In this document: in pieces, positions 1 to 7,348 of the stretch
How positions within the stretch are numbered: position 1 is the first letter of the stretch
How the letters are laid out: each line of letters starts with the position of its first letter
Assembly (NCBI RefSeq): GCF_014841615.1
Contig: NZ_JACYUG010000015.1
Coordinates: 1-64,000 of the forward strand
Length of the DNA stretch: 64,000 bases
Direction: 5' to 3'
DNA from: Sphingomonas sp. CFBP 8760
Lineage (GTDB): Bacteria; Pseudomonadota; Alphaproteobacteria; Sphingomonadales; Sphingomonadaceae
Translations under genes and position numbers: made by a program
The notes under the pieces: model-generated
The model's database searches: none
Seen by the model: only the letters and a program-made list of their open reading frames with translations
Told to the model about the DNA's origin: nothing

Positions 1-54
1 CTCGTCAGGCTCATAACCTGAAGGTCACAGGTTCAAATCCTGTCCCCGCAACCA
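1..54 (+). tRNA. Initiator tRNA-fMet (CAU), 3' part only
   Basis: The window opens inside the D-arm side of a tRNA. The anticodon loop CTCATAA (anticodon CAT at 12-14) is held by a CAGG/CCTG stem, followed by a T-arm with GGTTCAAATCC and an acceptor strand CCCCGCA-A-CCA encoded to base 54. The CCCCGCAACCA end, with an A opposite the expected unpaired first base, is typical of bacterial initiator tRNA rather than elongator Met. The 5' third lies outside the window. Confidence 0.9.
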
Positions 55-72
55 CCACCATAGAACTACATA

Positions 73-99
73 CGCCGCCCTTCGGGGCGGCGTTGTCGT
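73..99 (+). terminator. Probable terminator after tRNA-fMet
   Basis: A perfect 8-bp GC stem (CGCCGCCC at 73-80, GGGCGGCG at 85-92) with a stable TTCG tetraloop follows the tRNA by about 18 bases. It runs into a T-rich stretch (TTGTCGTTT). This fits a rho-independent terminator of the tRNA gene. Confidence 0.7.
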
Positions 100-204
100 T
101 TGTGGCCCACGTGATGAGGAGAGGTGGATCGGGGAATTTGAACAGCGGGGATAAGTGGATTGCCGATCTGCCAGCGGCCATGGTGGCCGCGAGGAGGAGG
201 CAAG

Positions 205-513
205 ATGAGCAAGCGACCGCGTCGGAACCACAGCCCGGCGTTCAAAGCGAAAGTGGCGCTGGCTGCCGTGAAGGGCGAGAAGACGCTGGCCGAGCTGGCA
301 CAGCAATATGACGTGCACCCGAACCTCATCAACCAGTGGCGGGCACGGCTGCTGGAAGGGGCGGCTGACGTGTTCGGGTCGGAGCCGGCCGCAGTAGAAC
401 CGGCAGTCGACGTGACGGTGCTGCACGCCAAGATCGGTGAACTGACGCTGGCGAATGATTTTTTGGCCGGTGCGCTCGGGAAGGCAGGTCTGTTGCCGAG
501 CGCAAAGCGATGA
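205..513 (+). CDS. IS3-family transposase OrfA (helix-turn-helix protein)
   Basis: This 102-residue protein begins MSKRPRRNHSPAFKAKVALA and continues with a KGEKTLAELAQQYDVHPN helix-turn-helix. That is the DNA-binding OrfA of IS3-type elements (HTH_Tnp_1 type), which recognises the IS ends. The ATG at 205 is chosen over an upstream in-frame ATG at 160 because a strong GAGGAGGAGG ribosome site sits just before it and homologues start at this MSKR-like residue. Its stop overlaps the orfB start as ATGA, as expected when OrfB or a frameshift fusion OrfAB is made. OrfA is intact, but its partner is truncated, so it should be transposition-dead. Confidence 0.85.
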   Translation: MSKRPRRNHSPAFKAKVALAAVKGEKTLAELAQQYDVHPNLINQWRARLLEGAADVFGSEPAAVEPAVDVTVLHAKIGELTLANDFLAGALGKAGLLPSAKR

Positions 514-895
514 TCGACCGCGATCATGCGCTGCCGCTGACCGCCCAGGCGCGGCAGCTCGGCATCAGCCGCGGTAGTATCTACTATCAGCCGCGGGTAG
601 TATCCGCAGCCGACCTGGCGATCATGCGGCGGATTGACGAGTTGCACCTGCTCTACCCGTTTGCCGGTAGCCGGATGCTGCGCGATCTGCTTCGGCAGGA
701 GGGCACGGCGGTGGGTCGGCTGCATGTCGCGACGCTGATGAAGTGCATGGGGCTAGAGGCACTGTACTGCCGGCCGAACACGTCGAAGCCGGTACCGGGC
801 CACAAGATCTATCCATACCTGCTGCGCAAGCTGGCGGTGACCCGGCCGAACCAGGTATGGGCGACGGACATCACGTATGTGCCCATGGCGCGCGG
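510..895 (+). pseudogene. IS3-family transposase OrfB, C-terminally truncated
   Basis: The reading frame starts MIDRDHALPLTAQARQLGIS and has the usual IS3 OrfB N-terminal region (HTH_21-type). It reaches the first catalytic motif, WATDITYVPMARG, which carries the first Asp of the DDE triad. After that point (about base 895) the frame runs into unrelated sequence and stops at 968. The second Asp and the Glu are missing, about half of the normal 280-residue length. The junction coincides with IS630-type sequence on the opposite strand. Confidence 0.85.
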
Positions 896-904
896 GCCGG
901 GCTG

Positions 905-980
905 CCTGTCGGCACGACAGCCCGCCTTCGACAGCAGCAACGACACGGTCCCGAAGATCACGCGATAAAGCTCGACCCAT
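905..980 (-). pseudogene. IS630-family transposase, N-terminal scrap
   Basis: Read on the minus strand from an ATG at 980, the sequence gives MGRALSRDLRDRVVAAVEGG followed by LSCRQAA. This is the hallmark start of IS630-type transposases (helix-turn-helix of the M-RPLS-DLR-RVV type). The similarity ends after about 25 residues, where the IS3 orfB sequence begins. Only this HTH scrap remains, so it cannot be functional. The assignment rests on motif recognition of a short stretch. Confidence 0.6.
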
Positions 981-1068
981 CCCATGCCAGCCTCCATCGC
1001 CAGCACGAATCGTGAATCAGAAAACCGTCACAGTGTGTATCCCTGATGATTCAGTACGGCTGAAAACC

Positions 1069-1329
1069 GCTCTAACGGAATCGTGGCGGCAGCAGCCCGG
1101 CAGCCCCGCCTATTGCACCGAACTGACCGCACCCGAGTTGCGAGCGGCGCTCGGCCGCACGGCCAAGGGCAGGTCGCCCGGATTGCGGGAACTCTCGCAC
1201 AAGCGGCTCGATGCGTTCGGCGACGGCTTTCTCGCGTCGCTGGGCGTGGGCGAATACACGCTTGGCTATACGAGCAAGGATGTCGTGCGGGTGTACCGTG
1301 AACTGGAATCGACCCGGGTCGGGGAATGA
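1069..1329 (+). pseudogene. 5'-truncated COG2085-type NADP-dependent reductase remnant
   Basis: The open frame that ends at 1329 carries ALTESWRQQPGSPAYCTELT and then APELRAALG. This matches the C-terminal signature of the intact reductase at 51886-52635 (SLAESWRQQGGSPSYCTDLT, then RDELPAAL). The N-terminal Rossmann domain (about 160 residues with GxGxxG) is absent, replaced by the IS debris just upstream. No ribosome site or start suits the remaining tail. It is best read as the end of a gene destroyed by IS-associated deletion. The last ~50 residues diverge from the 52-kb gene, so the lost gene was a paralogue, not a recent copy. Confidence 0.65.
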
Positions 1330-1443
1330 GCGACGCGTGATGCCGCGCGACGGCGAAAATTCACGCGACCGGGGCAGTGTCGGGGTCAGTGTCGGCTGCA
1401 GGCATCCGGGGCGTGTCCGCGATCATCGTCCGTGGAGCAGTCG

Positions 1444-1698
1444 TCAATCCGCGCGATGTGTCGCGTCGCCACCGCGTCGCCGGCGCCACGCACCGATGAT
1501 GAGCAGCCCTACCCCACCGGCGGCGCCCGCCAGGATCAGGCTGGGCCGCAGGCCGGTGCGCGTCGCGGCGCGATCGAGCAGGACCTCGGCACCCCCGGCG
1601 GTATTGACGAGGCGGGGGACGATCCGGGTATCCAGGAAAAGCTTGGGCGCGGAGGGGCCCGTGGTCTTCCTGACCATGTAATCACGACCGACCGACAT
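1444..1698 (-). CDS. Small membrane protein of unknown function
   Basis: This 84-residue protein has a polar N-terminal half (MSVGRDYMVRKTTGPSAPKL) and one clear membrane segment near residues 52-68 (PSLILAGAAGGVGLLIIGAW), followed by an Arg-rich tail (RRRRGG) that should lie in the cytoplasm. The start is supported by a GGAGA ribosome site spaced correctly before the ATG at 1698. A plus-strand frame covers the same bases but lacks a comparable start. It is transcribed divergently from the molybdoenzyme gene at 1826. No family function is recognised. Confidence 0.6.
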   Translation of the reverse strand: MSVGRDYMVRKTTGPSAPKLFLDTRIVPRLVNTAGGAEVLLDRAATRTGLRPSLILAGAAGGVGLLIIGAWRRRRGGDATHRAD

Positions 1699-1825
1699 CT
1701 GTTTTCTCCATGTTTCGCCGTGGCTTAACCAGGGTGAAGGACGGCATGGGAGCGATGGTGGTCAACGTGGCGATGAGGCGAAGGGTTCCTGGCGAACCGC
1801 ACCGTGCCTCGGCTGGAGGTTTTCA

Positions 1826-4159
1826 ATGGACCCGACGTTCAAGCCCTATCGCCTTCCCTCGGGCGGATGGGGGTCGGCCCGGTCGGTCGGCAATATCCTG
1901 CGCCGCGAAGGGGTCGTCGGCAGCGTCGGCATGGCGCTGTCGCGTCACAACAAGGTCGACGGATATCAGTGCAACAGCTGCGCCTGGGTGAAGCCCGCAT
2001 CGCCGCTGCCGTTCGAATTCTGCGAAAACGGCGTGAAGGCGGTGGCATGGGAACTGACCGCGCATCGCTGCACCCCGGCCTTCTTCGCCGAACACAGCGT
2101 CACCGAATTGCGCGAATGGGACGATTACCATCTGGAGCAGCCCGGCCGGCTGACGCACCCGCTGCGCTACGACGCGGACAGCGACCGGTACGTACCGGTG
2201 TCGTGGGGACACGCGATCGAGGAGATCGCACGCGAGCTGCGCGCGGTGGACGACAAGCTGAAGGGCACGGTGTTCTACAGTTCGGGTCGCCTGTCGAACG
2301 AAGGCAGCTATCTCTACCAGCTGTTCGCGCGGCTGTACGGCAACAACAACCTGCCCGATTCGTCGAACATGTGCCACGAGACCACGTCGGTGGCGTTGCC
2401 CGCCAGCATCGGGCAGGGGGTCGGCACGGTCGATCTGGGCGATTTCGCCCATACCGACTGCATCATGTTCTTCGGGCAGAACCCCGGCAGCAATTCGCCG
2501 CGCATGTTGCATCCGCTGCAGGAGGCGAGCCAGCGCGGGGTGCCGATCATCACCTACAACCCCTTGCGGGAGCGCGGGCTGGAACGCTTCGTCAACCCGC
2601 AATCCCCGACCGAGATGCTGACCGGCAAGGAAACCCGGATCAGTTCGCAATATCATCAGGTGAAGAACGGCGGCGATCTCGCCGCGCTGGCCGGCATCTG
2701 CAAGGCGGTGCTGACCGCGCATGACGAGGCGGTGGCCGCCGGGAACGCCGCGATCCTCGACGAGGCGTTCATCGCCGACCACACCCATGGCTTCGACACG
2801 TTCGCGCGCTGGCTGCGCGACCAGGACTGGGACGAGCTGGAGCGCCGCTCCGGCCTGCACCGTGCCGATATGGAGGCGACCGCGCGCGTCTATGCCGGCG
2901 CGCGATCGGCGATCGGCATCTACGGCATGGGTCTGACCCAGCACCGTGCCGGGGTGGAGACGGTGCAGATGCTGGTCAACCTGCTGCTGATGCGGGGCAA
3001 TATGGGGCGTGCCGGCGCGGGTATCTGCCCGGTCCGCGGCCATTCCAACGTGCAGGGCCAGCGCACCATGGGGGTGACCGAAAAGCCCGAACTGTTCCCG
3101 CTCGACCGGCTGGGCGAGCAGTTCGGGTTCGCGCCGCCGCGCACGCCGGGGTACAATACGGTGGAGGCGTGCGAGGCGATCCTGAAGGGGGATGTCCGCG
3201 CCTTCTTCATGCTGGGCGGCAATTTCGTCCGCGCGATCCCCGATCACGGACAGATGGAGCCGGCGTGGCGACGGCTGCGCCTGACCGTCAACGTCATCAC
3301 CAAGCTGAACCGCAGCGCGCTGTTGCCGGGCGAGGTGAGCTATATCCTGCCGGTGATCGGCCGGCTGGAGATCGACGAGACCGCGGCGGGCCATCAGGTG
3401 CTGTCGATCGAGGATACCTCGGCCTGCGTCCATGGCAGCCGCGGCGTGCGGACGCCGGCCTCGCCGCATCTCATCAGCGAGATCAGGCTGCTGTGCGAGA
3501 TCGCCAAGCAGGTGTTCGATCCCGATTCCACCCCCCGCGTCCGCTGGGACGATTACATGACCGACTATGCCGAAATCCGGAAGGAGATCGGACGGACGCT
3601 GCCCGACAGTTTCTGGGACTATGAACGGCGGATGTGGGAGCCGGGCGGGTTCCAGCGCGACCTGCCGGTGAAGCGGCGCGAATGGCATACCGATACCGGC
3701 CGCGCCAATTTCGTGACACCGTCGGGGCTGGACGAGGATCTCGACATGTCCGCCGTCGGCCATGACGTGCTGCGGCTGATGACGTTGCGCAGCAACGACC
3801 AGTTCAACACCACCGTCTACGGCTATGACGACCGGTTCCGCGGCATCAACAACACCCGCAAGGTGGTGCTGATGAACCGGTCCGACATCGATCGCATGGG
3901 GCTGAAGGTGGGGCAGGCGGTGACGCTGCGGACCGTGGCCGATGACGGCGTCGACCGTCATCTGTCGGGCATGATCGTGGTCGCCTACGACATCCCGATC
4001 GGCTGCATCGGCGGCTATTATCCCGAATGCAACGTGCTGATGCCGGTATGGCACCATGCGGTCGGCAGCAAGACGCCCGCCGCCAAATCGATCCCGGTCA
4101 GCGTCCACAGCGATGGCGACGCGGTGCTGGCGCCGCAGATGGAATATGCCACCGGTTGA
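1826..4159 (+). CDS. ydeP: YdeP/FdhF-type molybdopterin-dependent oxidoreductase
   Basis: This 777-residue protein matches the YdeP-like branch of the molybdopterin (formate dehydrogenase alpha/DMSO reductase) superfamily. The CNSCAWVKP motif near residues 49-57 is typical of this branch and replaces the four-Cys iron-sulphur motif of classical FdhF. The central part carries bis-MGD-binding segments (NMCHETTSVALPASIG, FGQNPGSNSPRM, YNPLRERGLERF, LGGNFVRAIPDHG). The C-terminal molydop-binding domain ends the protein (MTLRSNDQFNTTVYGYDDRF). The start has a GGAGG ribosome site. The physiological substrate of YdeP is unknown; the E. coli member is linked to acid resistance. There are no accessory subunit or chaperone genes nearby, so it probably acts alone in the cytoplasm. 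Confidence 0.85.
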   Translation: MDPTFKPYRLPSGGWGSARSVGNILRREGVVGSVGMALSRHNKVDGYQCNSCAWVKPASPLPFEFCENGVKAVAWELTAHRCTPAFFAEHSVTELREWDDYHLEQPGRLTHPLRYDADSDRYVPVSWGHAIEEIARELRAVDDKLKGTVFYSSGRLSNEGSYLYQLFARLYGNNNLPDSSNMCHETTSVALPASIGQGVGTVDLGDFAHTDCIMFFGQNPGSNSPRMLHPLQEASQRGVPIITYNPLRERGLERFVNPQSPTEMLTGKETRISSQYHQVKNGGDLAALAGICKAVLTAHDEAVAAGNAAILDEAFIADHTHGFDTFARWLRDQDWDELERRSGLHRADMEATARVYAGARSAIGIYGMGLTQHRAGVETVQMLVNLLLMRGNMGRAGAGICPVRGHSNVQGQRTMGVTEKPELFPLDRLGEQFGFAPPRTPGYNTVEACEAILKGDVRAFFMLGGNFVRAIPDHGQMEPAWRRLRLTVNVITKLNRSALLPGEVSYILPVIGRLEIDETAAGHQVLSIEDTSACVHGSRGVRTPASPHLISEIRLLCEIAKQVFDPDSTPRVRWDDYMTDYAEIRKEIGRTLPDSFWDYERRMWEPGGFQRDLPVKRREWHTDTGRANFVTPSGLDEDLDMSAVGHDVLRLMTLRSNDQFNTTVYGYDDRFRGINNTRKVVLMNRSDIDRMGLKVGQAVTLRTVADDGVDRHLSGMIVVAYDIPIGCIGGYYPECNVLMPVWHHAVGSKTPAAKSIPVSVHSDGDAVLAPQMEYATG

Positions 4160-4279
4160 CGGGCGCGGACGTGCGCTATCGGTGATCGCGTGTCGGATGC
4201 CCCCCGGTATTGGCCCATAGGCAAGGTCGGCGGGTCGGGTCCTTCCGGAATCATGGTTTTCGACAGTTGGGGAACACAC

Positions 4280-4537
4280 ATGATCGATCAGCCGGGCCTG
4301 GGTGGCCGCCACCGCAACCGGGATGGCGAGATCAGCCGCAAGCATGGTAACACCCGGGTCGCGACGTTGCGTCTGGTCTACGGCCGCCATTTCGCGCCGG
4401 GCTTCGCCGCCGACGCCGAACTCGCCGACGTACTCGAAGCACTCGACAAGTCCTCGCTTAGTCAACTCGTCCACGATCATGACTTCGGGCATCTCGGCGG
4501 CAAGATCGCCCGAGCTGTAGACACGGCCGGACATTAA
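4280..4537 (+). CDS. Small conserved hypothetical protein
   Basis: This 85-residue polar protein has a conserved-looking core (GRHRNRDGEISRKHGNTRVA, then TLRLVYG). I associate that pattern with small sphingomonad proteins of unknown function. The frame is open back to an ATG at 4190, but the extra 30 residues are low-complexity and unlike the core, so the ATG at 4280 is preferred; its ribosome site (TTGGGGAA) is modest. No membrane segment or cysteine is present. It stands alone between the molybdoenzyme and the glycan cassette. Function unknown. Confidence 0.6.
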   Translation: MIDQPGLGGRHRNRDGEISRKHGNTRVATLRLVYGRHFAPGFAADAELADVLEALDKSSLSQLVHDHDFGHLGGKIARAVDTAGH

Positions 4538-4641
4538 CCTGGCTCAGTCAGTTTTTTCCTTTTCTTCACGTGGGTTAGAGAGAGGTAGTCGGATCAGCCG
4601 CTAGCGACTGGAACAGGAGGGGGCCTGGTCTGGAGATATCG

Positions 4642-6915
4642 ATGAACACCGCAGCCCCGCGCCACCCCGTATCGACGTCATCGCGGTCGGGACTGCTCCT
4701 GTGCTTCTCGCATCTGCGCTGGGACTTCGTGTTCCAGCGACCGCAGCATCTGATGACCCGCTTCGCCGGACGGATGGACGTCGTGTTCTGGGAAGAACCG
4801 GAACCGGGCGCCGCGACGCCCGGCCTCGTCATCCGCGAGGACCGGGGGGTGCGGATCGTGACGCCCCGGCTGCCGCACGGGCTCGATCCGGCGGCGACCG
4901 ACCTCGCGCTGGCCGGCTTGTTGAAGGCTTTCCTGGCCGCCGAACCGCCGGTCGCGGTGCGCTGGTACTACACGCCGATGATGCTGGCCTTTTCGGACAC
5001 GGTGGTCGCGGACTGCACCGTGTACGACTGCATGGACGACCTGTCGGCGTTCCGCTTCGCGCCGCCCGATCTGCTGACGCTGGAGACCCGGCTGTTCGCG
5101 GCGGCGGACCTCGTCTTCACCGGCGGCTACAGCCTCTACGAAGCCAAGCGCGTGCACCATGCCGATGTCCGCCCGTTTCCGTCGAGCGTCGATGTCGACC
5201 ATTTCGCCCGTGCCCGCCAGGGCGGCACCGCCGCACGGGGCGACCGGCCACGGCTGGGCTTCTACGGCGTGATCGACGAGCGGATGGATCTGGACCTGCT
5301 CCGCGAACTGGCCGATGCCCGTCCGGACTGGTCGATCGAGATCGTCGGCCCGGTGGCGAAGATCGATCCCGCCGACCTGCCCCGGCGCGGCAACCTCCAG
5401 TATCCGGGGTCGCGGAGCTACGAGGAACTGCCCGATACGGTGGCGGGCTGGGACATCGCGATCATGCCGTTCGCCATCAACGAGGCGACCCGCTTCATCA
5501 GCCCGACCAAGACTCCCGAATATCTGGCGGCGGGCAAGCCGGTCGTCTCCACCCCGATCATCGATGTGGCGCGGCATTACGGCACGATGGCGGGCGTCCA
5601 TATCGCCCCGGCGGGATCGCGCTTCGTCGAGGCGTGCGACCGGGCGATCGCGCTGGCCCAGGGCGACGACCTTCACTGGCGGGACGAGGCGGACGCCGCG
5701 CTGGCCGCCACCTCGTGGGACAGGACAGCCGCCGCCATGCTGGCCGCGATCACCGAGGTGAAGCCACGGGCGATGGTTCGCCCGCATTACGACTGCGTCG
5801 TCGTCGGCGCGGGGTTCGCGGGCAGCGTGATGGCGGAACGGCTGGCGGCGGACGGCGGCAAGCGCGTGCTGGTGGTCGATCGTCGCCCTCATATCGCCGG
5901 CAACGCCTATGACGAGGAGGATGCGGCCGGCATCCTGATCCACCGCTACGGCCCCCATATCTTCCACACCAATTCGGCCGACGTGTTCGCCTATCTGTCA
6001 CGCTTCACCGACTGGCGCCCCTACCAGCATCGCGTCCTGGCCGAAGTGCGGGGCCGGCAGGTGCCGATCCCGATCAATCGCACGACGCTCAACATGCTGT
6101 TCGACGCGGGGCTGGAGACGGAGGCGGACGCGGCCGCCTTTCTGGCCGCGCGCGCGGAGCCGGTGGCGGCGGTCCGCACGTCGGAAGACGTGGTGGTGTC
6201 GGCGGTCGGGCGGGAACTCTACCGGCTGTTCTTCCGCGGCTACACCCGCAAGCAATGGGGACTCGACCCGTCGGAACTCGACAAGGCGGTGACGGCGCGC
6301 GTGCCGACCCGCACCGATACCGACGACCGCTATTTCAGCGACACGTATCAGGCGATGCCGGCGGAGGGGTATACCGCGATGTTCGCCCGGATGCTCGACC
6401 ATCCGAACATCGACCTGCGCCTGGGTACCGATTTCGCCGAACTGGCGGACGGGATCGATTACGATCTCCTCGTCTACACCGGTCCGATCGACGAGTATTT
6501 CGGTCATCGCTACGGCAGGCTGCCCTATCGCTCGCTTCGCTTCGAGCATCGCAGCCTACCCGTCGCGCAGCATCAGGCGGTCGCCGTCGTCAACTATCCG
6601 GATGAGGCGGTGCCCTATACCCGGGTGACCGAATACAAGCACCTGACCGGGCAGATCGCGCCCGTCACCAGCGTCACCTACGAATATCCGGCGGCGGAGG
6701 GCGATCCCTATTATCCCATCCCCCGGCCCGAGAATCAGGCGTTGTTCAAGCGGTACGAGGCGCTGGCGCTGGCGGAGCCGCAGGTGCTGTTCGTCGGGCG
6801 TCTCGCCACCTATCGCTATTACAATATGGATCAGGTGGTCGGGCAAGCGCTCGCCGCGTATCGCAAGCTGAAATCACGCGCGCAAAGCGTGTTGTTCACC
6901 GCTGCGGCGGAATGA
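4642..6915 (+). CDS. glf: Fusion: family-1-type glycosyltransferase + UDP-galactopyranose mutase
   Basis: This 757-residue protein has two complete modules. Residues ~15-370 form a GT-B glycosyltransferase (FSHLRWDFVFQRPQHLMTRF near the N-terminus; FISPTKTPEYLAAGKPVVST is the donor-binding C-terminal motif). Residues ~382-757 are a UDP-galactopyranose mutase: VVVGAGFAGSVMAERLA is the FAD-binding Rossmann loop, followed by RPHIAGNAYD, RYGPHIFHTN, YTRKQWG and a C-terminal GRLATYRYYNMDQVV. Glf interconverts UDP-Galp and UDP-Galf, the furanose donor, so the fused transferase may use galactofuranose; the acceptor is unknown. A GGAG ribosome site precedes the start. It leads a tight cluster with the next two genes. 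Both modules are of normal family length. Confidence 0.9.
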   Translation: MNTAAPRHPVSTSSRSGLLLCFSHLRWDFVFQRPQHLMTRFAGRMDVVFWEEPEPGAATPGLVIREDRGVRIVTPRLPHGLDPAATDLALAGLLKAFLAAEPPVAVRWYYTPMMLAFSDTVVADCTVYDCMDDLSAFRFAPPDLLTLETRLFAAADLVFTGGYSLYEAKRVHHADVRPFPSSVDVDHFARARQGGTAARGDRPRLGFYGVIDERMDLDLLRELADARPDWSIEIVGPVAKIDPADLPRRGNLQYPGSRSYEELPDTVAGWDIAIMPFAINEATRFISPTKTPEYLAAGKPVVSTPIIDVARHYGTMAGVHIAPAGSRFVEACDRAIALAQGDDLHWRDEADAALAATSWDRTAAAMLAAITEVKPRAMVRPHYDCVVVGAGFAGSVMAERLAADGGKRVLVVDRRPHIAGNAYDEEDAAGILIHRYGPHIFHTNSADVFAYLSRFTDWRPYQHRVLAEVRGRQVPIPINRTTLNMLFDAGLETEADAAAFLAARAEPVAAVRTSEDVVVSAVGRELYRLFFRGYTRKQWGLDPSELDKAVTARVPTRTDTDDRYFSDTYQAMPAEGYTAMFARMLDHPNIDLRLGTDFAELADGIDYDLLVYTGPIDEYFGHRYGRLPYRSLRFEHRSLPVAQHQAVAVVNYPDEAVPYTRVTEYKHLTGQIAPVTSVTYEYPAAEGDPYYPIPRPENQALFKRYEALALAEPQVLFVGRLATYRYYNMDQVVGQALAAYRKLKSRAQSVLFTAAAE

Positions 6916-6931
6916 GGTGAGCCCGCATTCC

Positions 6932-7348
6932 ATGGGTGGCACCCTGTGTGGCAGACGCGTGGCCCTCGTCCACGAGGATGCTTTCTTTGGCGCGTATCTG
7001 GCGGATGTGATCGCGGCGAACGGGGCGACGATCGTCGGGGTGGTCGCCCTCGCCAGCGAGGGCACCGCCTTGCTGGACCATGATCCACCTCCCTGCGTGC
7101 TGGTGCTGAGCACCGGCGTCCGCGATCATGATGCCGTCGCGCGCGTGGCGGTAGCGCGGCAGGTGGCGATGTTGGTCGTGCAGCCTGCTCGTCCCCGTGG
7201 CGGGTCGTCGCCACACCTCGCCGCTTGCCCACCCGTCCTGACGATGCCCTTCGCAGGCTTTCAGGTGGTGGATGCCCTGCTTCGGCTGCTTGCTTCCAGG
7301 GGCACTGACGCGGTGGCGTTGCGCGGTTCGCCGCTATGGAATCGTTGA
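6932..7348 (+). CDS. Receiver-like (pseudo-REC) protein lacking the phospho-acceptor Asp
   Basis: This 138-residue protein begins with a receiver-type first strand (RRVALVHED, residues 8-16, supplying an acidic pair) and alternating beta/alpha pattern. At the end of strand 3, where a response regulator has its phosphorylated Asp, it reads CVLVLSTG with Ser60 instead. Later segments end in VLTMPFAGFQVVDALLRLL, like alpha5. It has no output domain. The ATG at 6932 is preferred because GAGGTGA lies 11 bases upstream; a GTG at 6917 is possible. It follows the preceding gene by 16 bases and overlaps the next by 13, so it is embedded in the glycan operon. A paralogue lies at 15800-16210. Confidence 0.65.
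   Translation: MGGTLCGRRVALVHEDAFFGAYLADVIAANGATIVGVVALASEGTALLDHDPPPCVLVLSTGVRDHDAVARVAVARQVAMLVVQPARPRGGSSPHLAACPPVLTMPFAGFQVVDALLRLLASRGTDAVALRGSPLWNR

Larger units (their letters stand above)
113..980 (+). mobile_element. Nested insertion-sequence remnant: IS3-type element truncated and joined to an IS630-type fragment
   Basis: An IS3-type orfA/orfB pair on the plus strand loses its reading just after residue 128 of orfB, near base 895. From there to 980 the minus strand encodes the N-terminus of an IS630-type transposase. The left boundary (about 113, shortly after the tRNA terminator) is a guess, because no clear terminal inverted repeat pair can be seen once the right end is lost. The element is therefore inactive. 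It lies next to a tRNA 3' end and beside a 5'-truncated gene, so it probably marks a deletion or rearrangement point. Confidence 0.7.

Noticed and set aside
1..60. An att site duplicated from the tRNA-fMet 3' end
   Set aside because: No second copy of the T-arm and acceptor sequence (GGTTCAAATCCTGTCC) was noticed elsewhere in the window, and no integrase gene is present.
1823..4534. A 903-codon minus-strand frame
   Set aside because: Antisense to the molybdoenzyme gene, whose motifs are unmistakable; the frame shows low-complexity His/Arg/Asp composition and no ribosome site.
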